The notes: generated from the letters alone by a model not told the origin. Numbered from the stretch's first letter, positions 25,687 to 35,003 are shown. The stretch: 64,000 nt of DNA from Methylomicrobium lacus LW14 (GCF_000527095.1 NZ_AZUN01000001.1:1240001-1304000); one strand, 5' to 3'. Numbers and translations are program-made.

Positions 25687-27306
25687 ATGAACACTTTAGC
25701 CTCCCCAAAAACTTATTCCCGGATCGCTTTGGCTGTCGCGGCCACCCTATCGGCAACGCAGACTTTTGCCGACGCGGTGACCGACTGGAATGAATACACC
25801 CTTCTGGCGACAAAAGGCGCAACCTCCCTTTCGGACGGAAACAAGAGCATCGCCCTCAACTCGAATGTTGCCACACGCCTTCATGCGATAGAAGCCAGGG
25901 CGGTCTTCGACGCGGTCAATGCGGTCGATCATTTTAGCCGCAAGGGCTATTACTCTCAGGAAAGCACTGCTCCCAGCGGTTTGACTGCGCATTCAGCATC
26001 GGCTGCGGCAGCGCAAGCGGCCTATGACGTACTGGTCGGCGCCTTACCAAACAATGATGCCTGGGCCGCAACCCGCCAGTGGTTGCATGATCAGTTAGAA
26101 AGCGATCTAACGGGGGTTAACGCTAGCGATCCCGGTATCGCGGCAGGACATCAGGCGGCCGCCGCCGCATTGAGCGCCAGACAGGATGACAACGCGGCGA
26201 TCAGGACAACCTATACCCCCTCGACCAATCTCTTTGTCAACGGAAGCGGCGCCGTCGCGCCGAATGCCACGGGCAATCCGGGTGTTGGATTATGGCGGCC
26301 GAGTAACGGCACAGCCGGCGACATTGATCCGATCATAGGCGCGCCTACCGGATTTGTGGAAGGCGCGATACAGCCGGCGGCGGCCATTGACTTCAATTGG
26401 AAAAACGTCACGCCGTTTAGCTTGAGTACCCTGAAAAAACAGCAACTGGTTGCGGCCGTCCCGCCTTCGCTGAAAGTCGGCAGTGCCGAATACACGCAGG
26501 AGGTGGATTTCGTAAAGACCCACGGCCAGGATTCCGCGCATCCGGGGAACCGCAGCAGTGACCAACTGCTCCAGGCTTTATATTACAAATCGGATGCGGA
26601 AGTGTTCGTCAACGAGGCGGCAAGGACCGCCTCGGCAGCACGCAATTTAACGCTGGATCAGAACGCTAAATTGTTTGCTGCGTTGGATAACGCACTGGCC
26701 GATGCCCGCATTGCCGCCTGGCAGTCGAAATACGATCTGGTTTTCTGGCGTCCGATCACCGCGATCAACGCCGATGCCTCAGGTGCGGTAGCCGACTATA
26801 TTTGGAAACCGTTGGCGACGACGCCATCCCATCCATCCAGTACCAGCGGCCATAGCGCCACCGTCGCGGCTGGCACGGAGATACTCCGGGCATTTTTCCG
26901 TTCCGATAAAATCGTTCCGGACAATACGCCGGTGGCCTTGACCACTCTGCCTTGGCTGATTGGCACCAATAATGGTACCGGTCAGCTGCAAACTCCCATT
27001 GGCGGCCAGGACGGAACCACGCGCGATGTTTCGACATTCTCCGAGCTTCAGTTAGAAAACGGCCAGAGCCGAATTTACCTGGGCGTCCATTTCGGCATCG
27101 ACAATTATCAGGGACAAAGCCTGGGCCTGGCTGTCGCCGATGCGATTATCCACGAGCATAAAGACCCGGCGACGAAGGGTTTAGCCATCTATAAGGGGGG
27201 ACCTACCGTCGCTTCGGCACGTAATTTATATTCGCTTTTGGTGAAAGACTCGGCTGACTCAGGATTCTTTGGCCGTGACGATTACGAGGGAAAGCCTGGT
27301 CATTGA
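25687..27306 (+). CDS. Exported vanadium-dependent haloperoxidase/PAP2-like enzyme
   Basis: 539 residues with a signal peptide (cleavage near Thr-Phe-Ala-Asp, about 28). The three metal/phosphate-binding motifs are complete: Lys-x6-Arg-Pro (Lys-Tyr-Asp-Leu-Val-Phe-Trp-Arg-Pro, about 345-353), Pro-Ser...Ser-Gly-His-Ser (about 378-387), and Ser-Arg-x5-His (about 460-466) followed by Gly-Ile-Asp. Such proteins bind vanadate to oxidise halides, or act as phosphatases; the choice cannot be made by eye. It stands alone between serA and a strong terminator. Confidence 0.88.
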   Translation: MNTLASPKTYSRIALAVAATLSATQTFADAVTDWNEYTLLATKGATSLSDGNKSIALNSNVATRLHAIEARAVFDAVNAVDHFSRKGYYSQESTAPSGLTAHSASAAAAQAAYDVLVGALPNNDAWAATRQWLHDQLESDLTGVNASDPGIAAGHQAAAAALSARQDDNAAIRTTYTPSTNLFVNGSGAVAPNATGNPGVGLWRPSNGTAGDIDPIIGAPTGFVEGAIQPAAAIDFNWKNVTPFSLSTLKKQQLVAAVPPSLKVGSAEYTQEVDFVKTHGQDSAHPGNRSSDQLLQALYYKSDAEVFVNEAARTASAARNLTLDQNAKLFAALDNALADARIAAWQSKYDLVFWRPITAINADASGAVADYIWKPLATTPSHPSSTSGHSATVAAGTEILRAFFRSDKIVPDNTPVALTTLPWLIGTNNGTGQLQTPIGGQDGTTRDVSTFSELQLENGQSRIYLGVHFGIDNYQGQSLGLAVADAIIHEHKDPATKGLAIYKGGPTVASARNLYSLLVKDSADSGFFGRDDYEGKPGH

Positions 27307-27326
27307 TGTTGTCTCTAAAAAGTGGC

Positions 27327-27367
27327 GTCTCCCTGTTAGTCAACATGGACTAACAGGGAGACCTTTT
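27327..27367 (+). terminator. Strong terminator after the haloperoxidase-like gene
   Basis: 14-bp arms GTCTCCCTGTTAGT / ACTAACAGGGAGAC followed by CTTTTC. Confidence 0.9.
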
Positions 27368-27432
27368 CAATCTATTTGCCTTCTTGTCGGCGCCCCTCCC
27401 CGCTTCGCTCCCATGCGATTGCAAAATAGTGT

Positions 27433-27618
27433 TTGACATCGTGAAATAATAAGCAGATACTAGCCCCAGCTTGAAAAGAAGATTTACCCTCTGTTTACCA
27501 TTTCGACGTTTCTCTCGTAGTTTCTCGTACTGTTTTTCATTTAGTAAGTTCCAATTTTACCAGCTAGACCCAGCCTTATTAAGGCTTAAAATCAATATCT
27601 ATTTATACAGGACTTACT
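27433..27618 (+). promoter_or_regulatory. Promoter and long leader of cold-shock gene 2
   Basis: TTGACA (27433-27438), 17-bp spacer, GATACT (27456-27461). The leader of about 150 nt opens with the same block as in cold-shock gene 1 (CAGCTTGAAAAGAAGATTTA and onward), while the middle of the leader differs more. Confidence 0.75.
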
Positions 27619-27834
27619 ATGTCTACAATTACTACTGGCACCGTCAAATGGTTTAACTCTGAAAAAGGCTTCGGTTTCATCGAACAAAGTTCAGGCCCCG
27701 ATGTTTTCGTTCACTTCAGAAGCATCGTCAATGCAGGCGGCTACAAAAGCCTGGATGAAGGCCAAAAAGTTGAATTTACCGTTACCCGCGGCCCTAAAGG
27801 CCCGCAAGCGGAAAACGTAAAAGTCCTCAACTAA
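27619..27834 (+). CDS. Cold-shock domain protein 2
   Basis: 71 residues, a single cold-shock domain with Lys-Gly-Phe-Gly-Phe-Ile and Val-Phe-Val-His-Phe. It differs from protein 1 by a few substitutions and two extra residues around position 40 (Val-Asn-Ala-Gly-Gly). RNA chaperone. Gene, leader, promoter and terminator form a complete duplicate unit 6.3 kb from the first. Confidence 0.96.
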   Translation: MSTITTGTVKWFNSEKGFGFIEQSSGPDVFVHFRSIVNAGGYKSLDEGQKVEFTVTRGPKGPQAENVKVLN

Positions 27835-27846
27835 TTGACTTTACGA

Positions 27847-27878
27847 TCTGCGGCCGCAAATGCGGTCGCAGACTGTTT
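27847..27878 (+). terminator. Terminator of cold-shock gene 2
   Basis: TCTGCGGCCGCA/TGCGGTCGCAGA hairpin with a 2-nt loop followed by CTGTTTTC. Related to the terminator at 21583. Confidence 0.85.
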
Positions 27879-28073
27879 TCCAAGCCTAATAAAATCCTGC
27901 CATAAATTATGGTTGATTTTTGTCAACTCATCCCGAGAACTAAGACTTTTACTCATCAAGCTTGCCTACCCGGCCGATACCGCCGTTAGGTCATAACCCT
28001 CCCTTAGTGGATTGTCCTTCGGCGAATCCAGCTTTCGAGTCAGCTCCGCGATAAATTCGAGCACAGACCCGCC

Positions 28074-29096
28074 TTACTGCAACCTATGTAATGACAATTC
28101 CTGACACAATCCCCGATGCCTCAATTCCTCGCGCATCTCTTCAAGCCGCCGGGTACCGGCGCAGTTTTCGCTCGACCGGAAGCTGAGTATCATCAGCAAC
28201 CGCGTAGGCGAGCATCTGGACACCAAAAAATTCAGCAAATCCAGGGTGAACTCGTCGCTCCAGTGCGAATTATCCAGGATCAGGATTAAAGGCTGATCGC
28301 TCCCCAGTTTTTCAAAGAAATCGGCTCCTTCGCGCAACATGCGACCGGTACTGAGCTGCGAAACTTTCGGCTGCAGTGCGGCGATTTCCTCTGGCTCAAG
28401 CATATTCAACATTTGATAAAGCCAGGTTGGCGCAACCCGATGCAGGGATTCGATCATCCGCTTGCCAGAAGGCTCCTGACACCGACGCTCCAAGGCTTCC
28501 AACAAGGGCAGAAAGGGTTCTGCGGCTCCGCCTAATTGCACGCAACGGGCACGAAGCATGGTCAGCTCGGAACGACTGATTTTGGCCAGAAACCGCTCAA
28601 GTAAAGCCGTTTTACCTATCCCCCTGTCGCCATTCAAAAAAACTAGGCGCCTGTTGCCGACGGCGGCTTGTTCAAACGCTTCGAGCAACTGCTCCAATGC
28701 GGCATCATATTGCCATCCGGTATCGGAATATTCGGTTTTTGACTGGTCGGGCAGACTCTTCGTTTGAACTGTGCTGACGTTCGCGACTTCAGGGAGAAAA
28801 CGATAGCCGCGTTTGCAAACGGTCAAGATATAACTCGGCGTTTTGCTATCGTCGAGCAAGGCCTTGCGCAAGGCGTTAACGGCCTGCCGCAAGGACGCAT
28901 CCTCGACAACCATACCGCGCCACACCCCCTCGAAAAGCTCCTCCCTGGAAATCAGGCGCCCCGGATGCTGCAAAAAATACAGCAATAAACGGTAAACCTT
29001 AGGCTGTAAACGTACGTTCTCGCCTTCATGGTACAGGAACTGGGTTCTTGTTTCCAGGCGAAACGGCCCGAATGCGTAAGTAACATTCTGTTCCAT
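28074..29096 (-). CDS. Winged-helix DNA-binding/AAA (STAND-type) ATPase regulator, short form
   Basis: 340 residues from the ATG at 29096 (GAGGG site 8 nt upstream). Residues 1-105 are an OmpR/PhoB-like winged helix (Glu-Asp-Ala-Ser-Leu-Arg-Gln-Ala-Val-Asn-Ala-Leu-Arg-Lys-Ala-Leu, Gly-Tyr-Arg-Phe). Residues about 130-335 are a P-loop ATPase with Walker A (Gly-Asp-Arg-Gly-Ile-Gly-Lys-Thr) and Walker B (Leu-Ile-Leu-Ile-Leu-Asp-Asn). Family members usually continue several hundred residues with repeat or cyclase domains; this one ends right after the ATPase core. It is divergent from a conserved promoter element (29137-29243) that recurs at 45911. A decayed 3' end of a paralogue lies at 44717-44819. 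Confidence 0.8.
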   Translation of the reverse strand: MEQNVTYAFGPFRLETRTQFLYHEGENVRLQPKVYRLLLYFLQHPGRLISREELFEGVWRGMVVEDASLRQAVNALRKALLDDSKTPSYILTVCKRGYRFLPEVANVSTVQTKSLPDQSKTEYSDTGWQYDAALEQLLEAFEQAAVGNRRLVFLNGDRGIGKTALLERFLAKISRSELTMLRARCVQLGGAAEPFLPLLEALERRCQEPSGKRMIESLHRVAPTWLYQMLNMLEPEEIAALQPKVSQLSTGRMLREGADFFEKLGSDQPLILILDNSHWSDEFTLDLLNFLVSRCSPTRLLMILSFRSSENCAGTRRLEEMREELRHRGLCQELSLHRLQ

Positions 29097-29136
29097 ATGA
29101 AAAACCCTCAAAATTATTATTTGTGTTATGGAGGGA

Positions 29137-29243
29137 GTGCTAACAAACCCATCACAGTTTGCTCACAACTTTAACCGGCCGTGCCAGTATACTAAGAAAA
29201 AGATTAAGCTAACATTGTTCGAGAGGGCCAAGGCTTAGGTTTT
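29137..29243 (+). promoter_or_regulatory. Conserved upstream element, copy A
   Basis: About 85 bp (GCTAACAAACCCATCACAGTT, through GCTCACAA, to AGCTAACA.TGTTCG) is clearly related to 45911-46000. It lies between the winged-helix regulator and an ATG whose next codons (Pro-Arg-Lys) also resemble the start of the gene at copy B. It is a candidate binding region for the regulator. Confidence 0.6.
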
Positions 29244-29483
29244 ATGCCGCGAAAAATCGAAGCTGCAAATTGCCCCCCATTGGCCGGTTCAGCCGAACTG
29301 ATACCGCTCACTTTCGCTAATTGCCCGGTCGCCAGCACGAATTCCCCACCCGCTAAAGCCCCCGGACTTATTCTAAATAATCACCTAAAAGCCCCTCTCT
29401 CGTCTTCGTTTTCCCCTCCTCGGCAAACCACAGTCGAAAAATTAACAGCAGCTGAGTTCGCCAACGCACAGATCATTCTTTAA
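29244..29483 (+). pseudogene. Short frame downstream of element A, possible relic of an effector gene
   Basis: The frame opens Met-Pro-Arg-Lys-Ile-Glu, in the same position relative to element A as Met-Pro-Thr-Lys-Thr-Thr is to element B, then loses any resemblance. 79 codons, no recognisable domain, Pro/Ser-rich. Possibly only the tip of a lost effector gene; coding status is doubtful. Confidence 0.3.
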
Positions 29484-29640
29484 TCTCGCGACTATCATCT
29501 AGTCCTGGTGTAAGTCGACAGCGCCCAGACTCCAGATATTTGCGAGCCATCCTGCGTGTTATTGATACGGGATCAGGCGCCTGCAGCTGCCTATGCGCCT
29601 TCGCCGAACTACTGTCCTGTTTCCGAATTGGGAGTCCGCC

Positions 29641-30552
29641 ATGCACTTTATTACGATGCCACGCTTCATTCCCCTTGGATTTACTCTGCTGTTAGCCTTT
29701 TGCCTTATGCGCAGTAGCCAGGCCCAGGAACACGGTTTCTCCCCCATCGACGCCCCCGGCGCGACCGCCACGCTAGCAATCGGGATCAGCCCCAAAGGCG
29801 ACATCGTAGGCTATTACTTGGACAGCAGCCCGCCCAATTCTCATGGTTTTCTGCTCAGCAAAGGCAAGTTCGCCCCCATCGACTTCCCCGGTGCGGTCTC
29901 CACGTTTGCAACGGGCATCAACCTAACAGGGGATATCGTCGGTCATTACCTGGACATCGGCAGCCGCTTCCACGGTTTTCGACTGAGCAAAGGCGAGTTC
30001 ACCCCCGTCGACGTTCCCGGCTCAACCTTCACGTTTGCCAATGGGATCAATCCCAGGGGCGATATCGTAGGCCAGTACCAGGACGGTTACCCTCCTTTTA
30101 AGACTCACGGTTTTCTGCTGCGCAAAGGCGAGTTTACTACCCTCGATTTCCTCGGGTCGGCCTCCACGTTGGCGAATGGAATCAATGCCAAAGGCGAAAT
30201 CGTAGGCCAGTACCAGGACAACAGCCCCGCTTCCAATACGCACGGATTTCTACTGAGCAAAAACGTTTTCCGCACCATCGGCGTCCCCGAAGCCCCGTTG
30301 ACCGCCGCTCGCGGAATCAATTCGCGCGGTGAAATCGTAGGCCATTCTACGGACACCAATGGCAATCAGGCCGGTTTTCTGCAGAACAAAAGCAATTTTA
30401 CTGCCATCCAGGTACCCGGTGCCGTGCTGCAAGGGGCCGTGGGAACGGTAGCGACAGGACTCAATCCGCGCGGTGACATCGTGGGATACTACGAAGACAG
30501 CGCAGGCAATCTGCACGGTTTTCTAACGAGCAAAAAACTGATCGAACCCTGA
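29641..30552 (+). CDS. Exported HAF-repeat protein
   Basis: 303 residues from the ATG at 29641. A signal peptide (to about Ser-Ser-Gln-Ala-Gln) is followed by six repeats of 42-46 residues with the pattern Phe-x-x-Ile-Asp-x-Pro-Gly...Gly-Ile-Asn-x-x-Gly-Asp-Ile-Val-Gly-x-Tyr-x-Asp...His-Gly-Phe-Leu-Leu. These HAF-type repeats probably stack as a beta structure. Exported, function unknown. The repeats are also visible as similar DNA blocks, so repeat number could change by recombination. Confidence 0.82.
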   Translation: MHFITMPRFIPLGFTLLLAFCLMRSSQAQEHGFSPIDAPGATATLAIGISPKGDIVGYYLDSSPPNSHGFLLSKGKFAPIDFPGAVSTFATGINLTGDIVGHYLDIGSRFHGFRLSKGEFTPVDVPGSTFTFANGINPRGDIVGQYQDGYPPFKTHGFLLRKGEFTTLDFLGSASTLANGINAKGEIVGQYQDNSPASNTHGFLLSKNVFRTIGVPEAPLTAARGINSRGEIVGHSTDTNGNQAGFLQNKSNFTAIQVPGAVLQGAVGTVATGLNPRGDIVGYYEDSAGNLHGFLTSKKLIEP

Positions 30553-30774
30553 CCTAGCAAGCGCCTACGTCATAGCCATGCGAAAGCGGGGAAAAGCCGA
30601 GGACAGAATTCACTCGAATCCGTTAGCCGTCATTGAGGCAACTCACAGCCCAAAAATCGGCTTGGATAATAAATAAAAACCTATGAATACAGGCGGAGGG
30701 AATATGAAGTGAACAAATTAAAACTATATGAGAAATAGGCAAAGTGACATACAAATTTACATGAGGATTTAGCC

Positions 30775-31653
30775 ATGAAAAAAAAGACAATCTTATCTGT
30801 GCTGAGTGTGATCGCGGCGACTGCCATGGCGCAGCCGGCATTTTCCGAAGCAATTTGGACATCGCTCGAGGACGGCAGCGAGGTAAACTTCAACATTTAC
30901 GCTAGCAAAGAACTTGTTTACCTAAACGGCGGGCCAGGCAAGGGCGCCGGTACTAACGCTAAGGGCTTAGACAAGGGGACCTACGTCTTTATGGTCACGG
31001 ATCCTTCAGGAAAGACCCTGTTGTCAACGGATCCTGCTTCATGCCGTCGGGTTACAGTAGACGGCGGTGTTTTCACAGGTGTTGTGGCGACTGGCGGGTG
31101 CGAGCACAAGGTTCCTCCCGTCCCCCTCCCCGGAGGTAGCGTCCCCGTCCAGCTCCTCCCCTATGAGGACACCCCCAATAATGGCGGCGAATACAAGGCC
31201 TGGTTGACCCCCGTAGAAGACTACGGCTGCGACCTATCTATTGTCGATTGCGACCAAAACACACATGGGTTTGTCCCGAGTGATTCCAAGACCGACAATT
31301 TTAAAGTCGGGCCTAGAGCACCTCATGAAATCGACACGAGGTTCTATGACGAAAATGGAGCCATCATGGATGGGCTAGGGATCACCTGGACTGACACACT
31401 CGGCGCCAGAAATGATAAATATTCGTATTGGGCGCCTGAAGTACAGGTATACCATGAGGCACACGTTGAAGCTCCAGAGGTTGGTATTCACCAAATCGAA
31501 ATTGTGGATCAACCGGGATGCTCGGTTCAAGAGGTTTATGTGGCCGGTGTAAAAACCAAGCAAAACGGACCCCAGACAGTATCGGTTCGTGTCACCCAAC
31601 CATTTATAAAGAAACAAAATACAACTTTCGTAGACGTACACTGCACTAGATAG
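30775..31653 (+). CDS. Secreted protein of unknown function
   Basis: 292 residues with a clean signal peptide ending near Ala-Phe-Ser-Glu (about 25). The mature part is rich in Gly, Pro, Val and acidic residues with seven cysteines, several paired by spacing (for example Tyr-Gly-Cys-Asp-Leu-Ser-Ile-Val-Asp-Cys), which suggests disulfides and beta structure. Lys-Gly-Ala-Gly and Pro-Gly-Gly-Ser linkers divide it into an N-terminal part (about 26-105) and a C-terminal part. I do not recognise a family. It precedes a decayed gene and the tandem exported pair. Confidence 0.7.
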   Translation: MKKKTILSVLSVIAATAMAQPAFSEAIWTSLEDGSEVNFNIYASKELVYLNGGPGKGAGTNAKGLDKGTYVFMVTDPSGKTLLSTDPASCRRVTVDGGVFTGVVATGGCEHKVPPVPLPGGSVPVQLLPYEDTPNNGGEYKAWLTPVEDYGCDLSIVDCDQNTHGFVPSDSKTDNFKVGPRAPHEIDTRFYDENGAIMDGLGITWTDTLGARNDKYSYWAPEVQVYHEAHVEAPEVGIHQIEIVDQPGCSVQEVYVAGVKTKQNGPQTVSVRVTQPFIKKQNTTFVDVHCTR

Positions 31654-31714
31654 AAAATAAAACTTGCTGACTTTGGGATTAGCTCCTTCCTTTTTCACAA
31701 GGAAGGAGCATTTC

Positions 31715-31995
31715 CTTACCCTGACTCGAAAAACATATCTTCCATTGATGAACAACAAGCCAAACTTACTGAACTTAATAACAAGGCAATGGACGAATCT
31801 CAGGAAGCGATCAGCGATATTCGTGCGGCAATTGATGAATTGTAACCCAAACTCGAACAAGCCGAAGCGAAAGCCATGGAAATTGCCGATACCGCGAATG
31901 ACAAATGGGATGACGTAAAAGAATCCCTGGAGGCGGGTTGAGACGAGGTTTCAGCGAAATCTGAAAAAGGCTGGGACAGTTTTTCCGGAAGCAAC
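31715..31995 (+). pseudogene. Helical stress-type protein with two nonsense codons
   Basis: One frame reads a highly helical, Glu/Lys/Ala-rich protein: Leu-Thr-Glu-Leu-Asn-Asn-Lys-Ala-Met-Asp-Glu, TAA at about 31843, then Lys-Leu-Glu-Gln-Ala-Glu-Ala-Lys and Trp-Asp-Asp-Val-Lys-Glu-Ser-Leu-Glu-Ala-Gly, TGA where a Trp is expected, then Asp-Glu-Val-Ser...Gly-Trp-Asp-Ser-Phe-Ser-Gly. The repeated Trp-Asp pattern resembles small coiled-coil stress proteins (sll1863-like). Both stops look like point mutations in an otherwise intact frame. Confidence 0.6.
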
Positions 31996-32135
31996 AAACC
32001 TATTGGCTGCGCAAAGGCTTGGAAAGTGGCGATATTGCTTCTTGTGATGCCTTTTCGGTGGCGGCAAAGAAATAATCTAAAAATTTACCCGCTTTATTGC
32101 GGCGAAGTTAAACAATTAGGCAATAAGGTACAGTT

Positions 32136-35003
32136 ATGAACAATTCCGATTGCGCGTTAGCGAATCCACACCGCACGAAGCTGCTATCCGGAGGTCAGAT
32201 ATGGTTGCGACGCCTGAGCCGGGTATGGAGTGCCGCCGTAATACTTGGGATACTTCAATTTCTCCTCCCCGGGTTAAATTCTGCGGGAGTAGCAAAAGCC
32301 GATACGTTGAACGATCACGCTATCGTCTTGGATAGTAACAATCAGATTATACCGTGGATGCCCAATCCTACAGCCGGCTATGGTGAGGTTGTCGCTAATG
32401 CCTGGGACTACTTCCTTAACCGGGTCCCCAATGATCCCGCTACTGGTGTCTCCGCCTACTTTAGCCAAAGTTATCTGTCACCAGATACCCAACAGGTGGC
32501 GAACTGGCCGCACAATCCGGCCGGACTATACGCCATGCTGATAGAATCGGCGTTGAAATACTATGCGTATTCCGGTGATATTGCAGTCATGCAGAAGGTT
32601 GAGGAATTGGCCACTCATCACTTGGATAATGGCATGACTCCATCCGCATGGGTTTGGGGCGGTGTACCCTACGCCAGCGGCGATGCCGGCTCTCTGCTCT
32701 ATCAAGGGGCCACCTACGGTGATGACTCAGGGAGTGGTGACGGCCGCTATTACCTCGAACCGGACAAAATTGGTGAACTGGGTTATGGCTGGTTACTGCT
32801 GTATAAATTCAGCGGGAATTCTCGGTATCTGGATGCCGCCATTCATGCGGCCGATGTCCTAGCCACCAAGGTACGGACCGGTAATTCCAGTCAGTCGCCA
32901 TGGCCGTTTCGCGTCCAAGCCCAAACCGGACAGATCAGGGAGGATTACTGCGCTCATGTGGTCAGTCCGATTGAACTTTTCGATGAACTGATTCGGCTAA
33001 AGTTAGGCAATACGGCCGATTATCAGAATGCGCGCCAGAGCGTCTGGACATGGATGATGACCTATCCGATGCAAAATAACGTATGGGCCAACTATTTTGA
33101 AGACGTCCCGATTCAAATAGATCTCGGCAACATCAACCAACTGAATCCGATGATGCTGGCCCGTTACCTCATGGAACATCCAGAAAACGACCCGAACTGG
33201 GAAACGCATGTCCGAGGGCTGATTGCATGGGTCGAGAAAAACTTCGCAGCCCCTCAATATGGGGCCAACGCCATCAAGGAGCAGAATGCATTCCCGCATG
33301 TGATGGGCAGTCATACCTCCCGATACGCGTCCATCAACGCCATGCTTTATGCGCGAACGGGCGATATGGTTGCCAAGGAGAAAGCCTACCGGGCCTTCAA
33401 CTGGGCTACCTATATGGCAAGGTCTAACGGCATCGTCATTGACGGCCCAACCGTGAATAACCAGTGGTTCACGGATGGGTACGGCGACTACATTCGCCAC
33501 TTTATGACAGGTCTGCATGCTATTCCCGAATGGGTGCCAACCGGCGAAACGCATATCACCGGTTCGTCGTCGGTCGTGAAATCGGTTTCCTACAGCCCTG
33601 CGGGGGTTGACTACATCACCGCAGACGCCGCATCGACCGAAGTATTACGGGTTGCCTTTGTGCCATCCAGCGTGTTGATTGACGGTCAACTGCTCAGCCA
33701 ACGCACGGACTTGGCGCAGCCAGGCTGGACTTTCGACCAGGCAACTGGCGTGATGCGTGTACGGCATGACGACGGAACGTCCGTGAAAATTAATGCGGCT
33801 AATAGTGATGGTCTCTCCGGGGGAGGAGCTACCTACGAGGATGGGGCAAGCGAGAGCAGTGTCTGGACCTTAACGTCGGTGCCGCAAGATTCAATTCATG
33901 CGGATGCATCTTCTGTTGAACTGGGGGTAAAGTTCAAGTCGGACGTGAATGGTTTCGTCACCGGCATCCGGTTTTACAAGGGTGGCAATGCTAACAATGG
34001 CACCCACATTGGGAATTTATGGACCAGTGACGGAAACCTTATTGCGACCGCGATTTTCAGTAGTGAAACTGCCTCGGGTTGGCAGCAGGCGCGCTTCTCA
34101 ACGCCTGTAGCAATCTCCGCTAACACTGTCTACGTGGCGTCCTATTATGCTCCCAATGGACATTATGCAGCGGATACCGGGTATTTTGCTGAGAACGGAA
34201 CCGATAATGCGCCCCTTCATATGCTTCGGGATGGTGAAAATGGAGGTAACGGTGTATATAGTTATGGTCCAAGCGCGTTCCAGACTAAGACTTGGCGTTC
34301 GAGCAACTACTGGGTCGACGTGACCTTTTCGAAAAGCCTAGCCTTACCCTCGGGCTCTAATGCGCCGGCAACGTCGACAGGCATCAGCATCGACCAAGTG
34401 GTTTCGAGGGACGGTCAAGGTACCGTCGTCACCCCTTTGTTTAGCACCTCGGAACCCAATGCGTTGTTGCTGGCGTTTGTCGCTTCAGACGGGCCCGCAG
34501 TCACTGGCGGACAGACGGCGACGGTCAGTGGAGCTGGCCTTAACTGGACACTGGTTCGACGGACGAATACCGAGGCCGGCACATCGGAGATTTGGAGTGC
34601 GTATGCCAACACGGGACTTTCCAATGTATCAGTACAATCCGTTCAATCAAACGAGGAGTACGACCAGTCGCTAACGGTTGTATCCATATCCGGCGCAGGC
34701 GGAGTCGGCGCAAGCGTTGGAGCATCCTCTCCTTCAGGAGCACCCAGTGTCTATTTGACCACCACTAAGACCAATGCCTGGGTGTTCGGAGTTGGTAACG
34801 ATTGGGACAACGCCATCGACCGCACCTTAGGCACTGCCCAGACTATGATGCATCAGTGGGTAGATACAGGTGCGGACGACACGTTCTGGGTACAACGATC
34901 GCTTACTAGGATTGCAGAGGCGAATACGACAGTTACCATCAATGCTCTTGCGCCAACCGCTAATCGATGGAATCTCACTGCCGTGGAAGTCGTGCCGAGA
35001 TGA
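32136..35003 (+). CDS. Large exported protein, alpha/alpha-barrel-like N-terminal region plus beta domains (tandem copy 1)
   Basis: 955 residues. An N-terminal hydrophobic signal (about 30-55) is preceded by an unusually long Arg/Ser-rich segment. Residues about 60-500 are helical with Trp/Tyr-rich motifs (Leu-Tyr-Ala-Met-Leu-Ile-Glu-Ser-Ala, Glu-Leu-Gly-Tyr-Gly-Trp-Leu-Leu-Leu-Tyr-Lys), which suggests a six-hairpin glycosidase or epimerase toroid. A DUF4082-like beta domain follows (about 580-735, Thr-Gly-Ile-Arg-Phe-Tyr-Lys-Gly), then a third beta domain (about 750-955). A secreted polysaccharide-active role is inference. Its first 565 residues are nearly identical to the next gene. Confidence 0.72.
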   Translation: MNNSDCALANPHRTKLLSGGQIWLRRLSRVWSAAVILGILQFLLPGLNSAGVAKADTLNDHAIVLDSNNQIIPWMPNPTAGYGEVVANAWDYFLNRVPNDPATGVSAYFSQSYLSPDTQQVANWPHNPAGLYAMLIESALKYYAYSGDIAVMQKVEELATHHLDNGMTPSAWVWGGVPYASGDAGSLLYQGATYGDDSGSGDGRYYLEPDKIGELGYGWLLLYKFSGNSRYLDAAIHAADVLATKVRTGNSSQSPWPFRVQAQTGQIREDYCAHVVSPIELFDELIRLKLGNTADYQNARQSVWTWMMTYPMQNNVWANYFEDVPIQIDLGNINQLNPMMLARYLMEHPENDPNWETHVRGLIAWVEKNFAAPQYGANAIKEQNAFPHVMGSHTSRYASINAMLYARTGDMVAKEKAYRAFNWATYMARSNGIVIDGPTVNNQWFTDGYGDYIRHFMTGLHAIPEWVPTGETHITGSSSVVKSVSYSPAGVDYITADAASTEVLRVAFVPSSVLIDGQLLSQRTDLAQPGWTFDQATGVMRVRHDDGTSVKINAANSDGLSGGGATYEDGASESSVWTLTSVPQDSIHADASSVELGVKFKSDVNGFVTGIRFYKGGNANNGTHIGNLWTSDGNLIATAIFSSETASGWQQARFSTPVAISANTVYVASYYAPNGHYAADTGYFAENGTDNAPLHMLRDGENGGNGVYSYGPSAFQTKTWRSSNYWVDVTFSKSLALPSGSNAPATSTGISIDQVVSRDGQGTVVTPLFSTSEPNALLLAFVASDGPAVTGGQTATVSGAGLNWTLVRRTNTEAGTSEIWSAYANTGLSNVSVQSVQSNEEYDQSLTVVSISGAGGVGASVGASSPSGAPSVYLTTTKTNAWVFGVGNDWDNAIDRTLGTAQTMMHQWVDTGADDTFWVQRSLTRIAEANTTVTINALAPTANRWNLTAVEVVPR

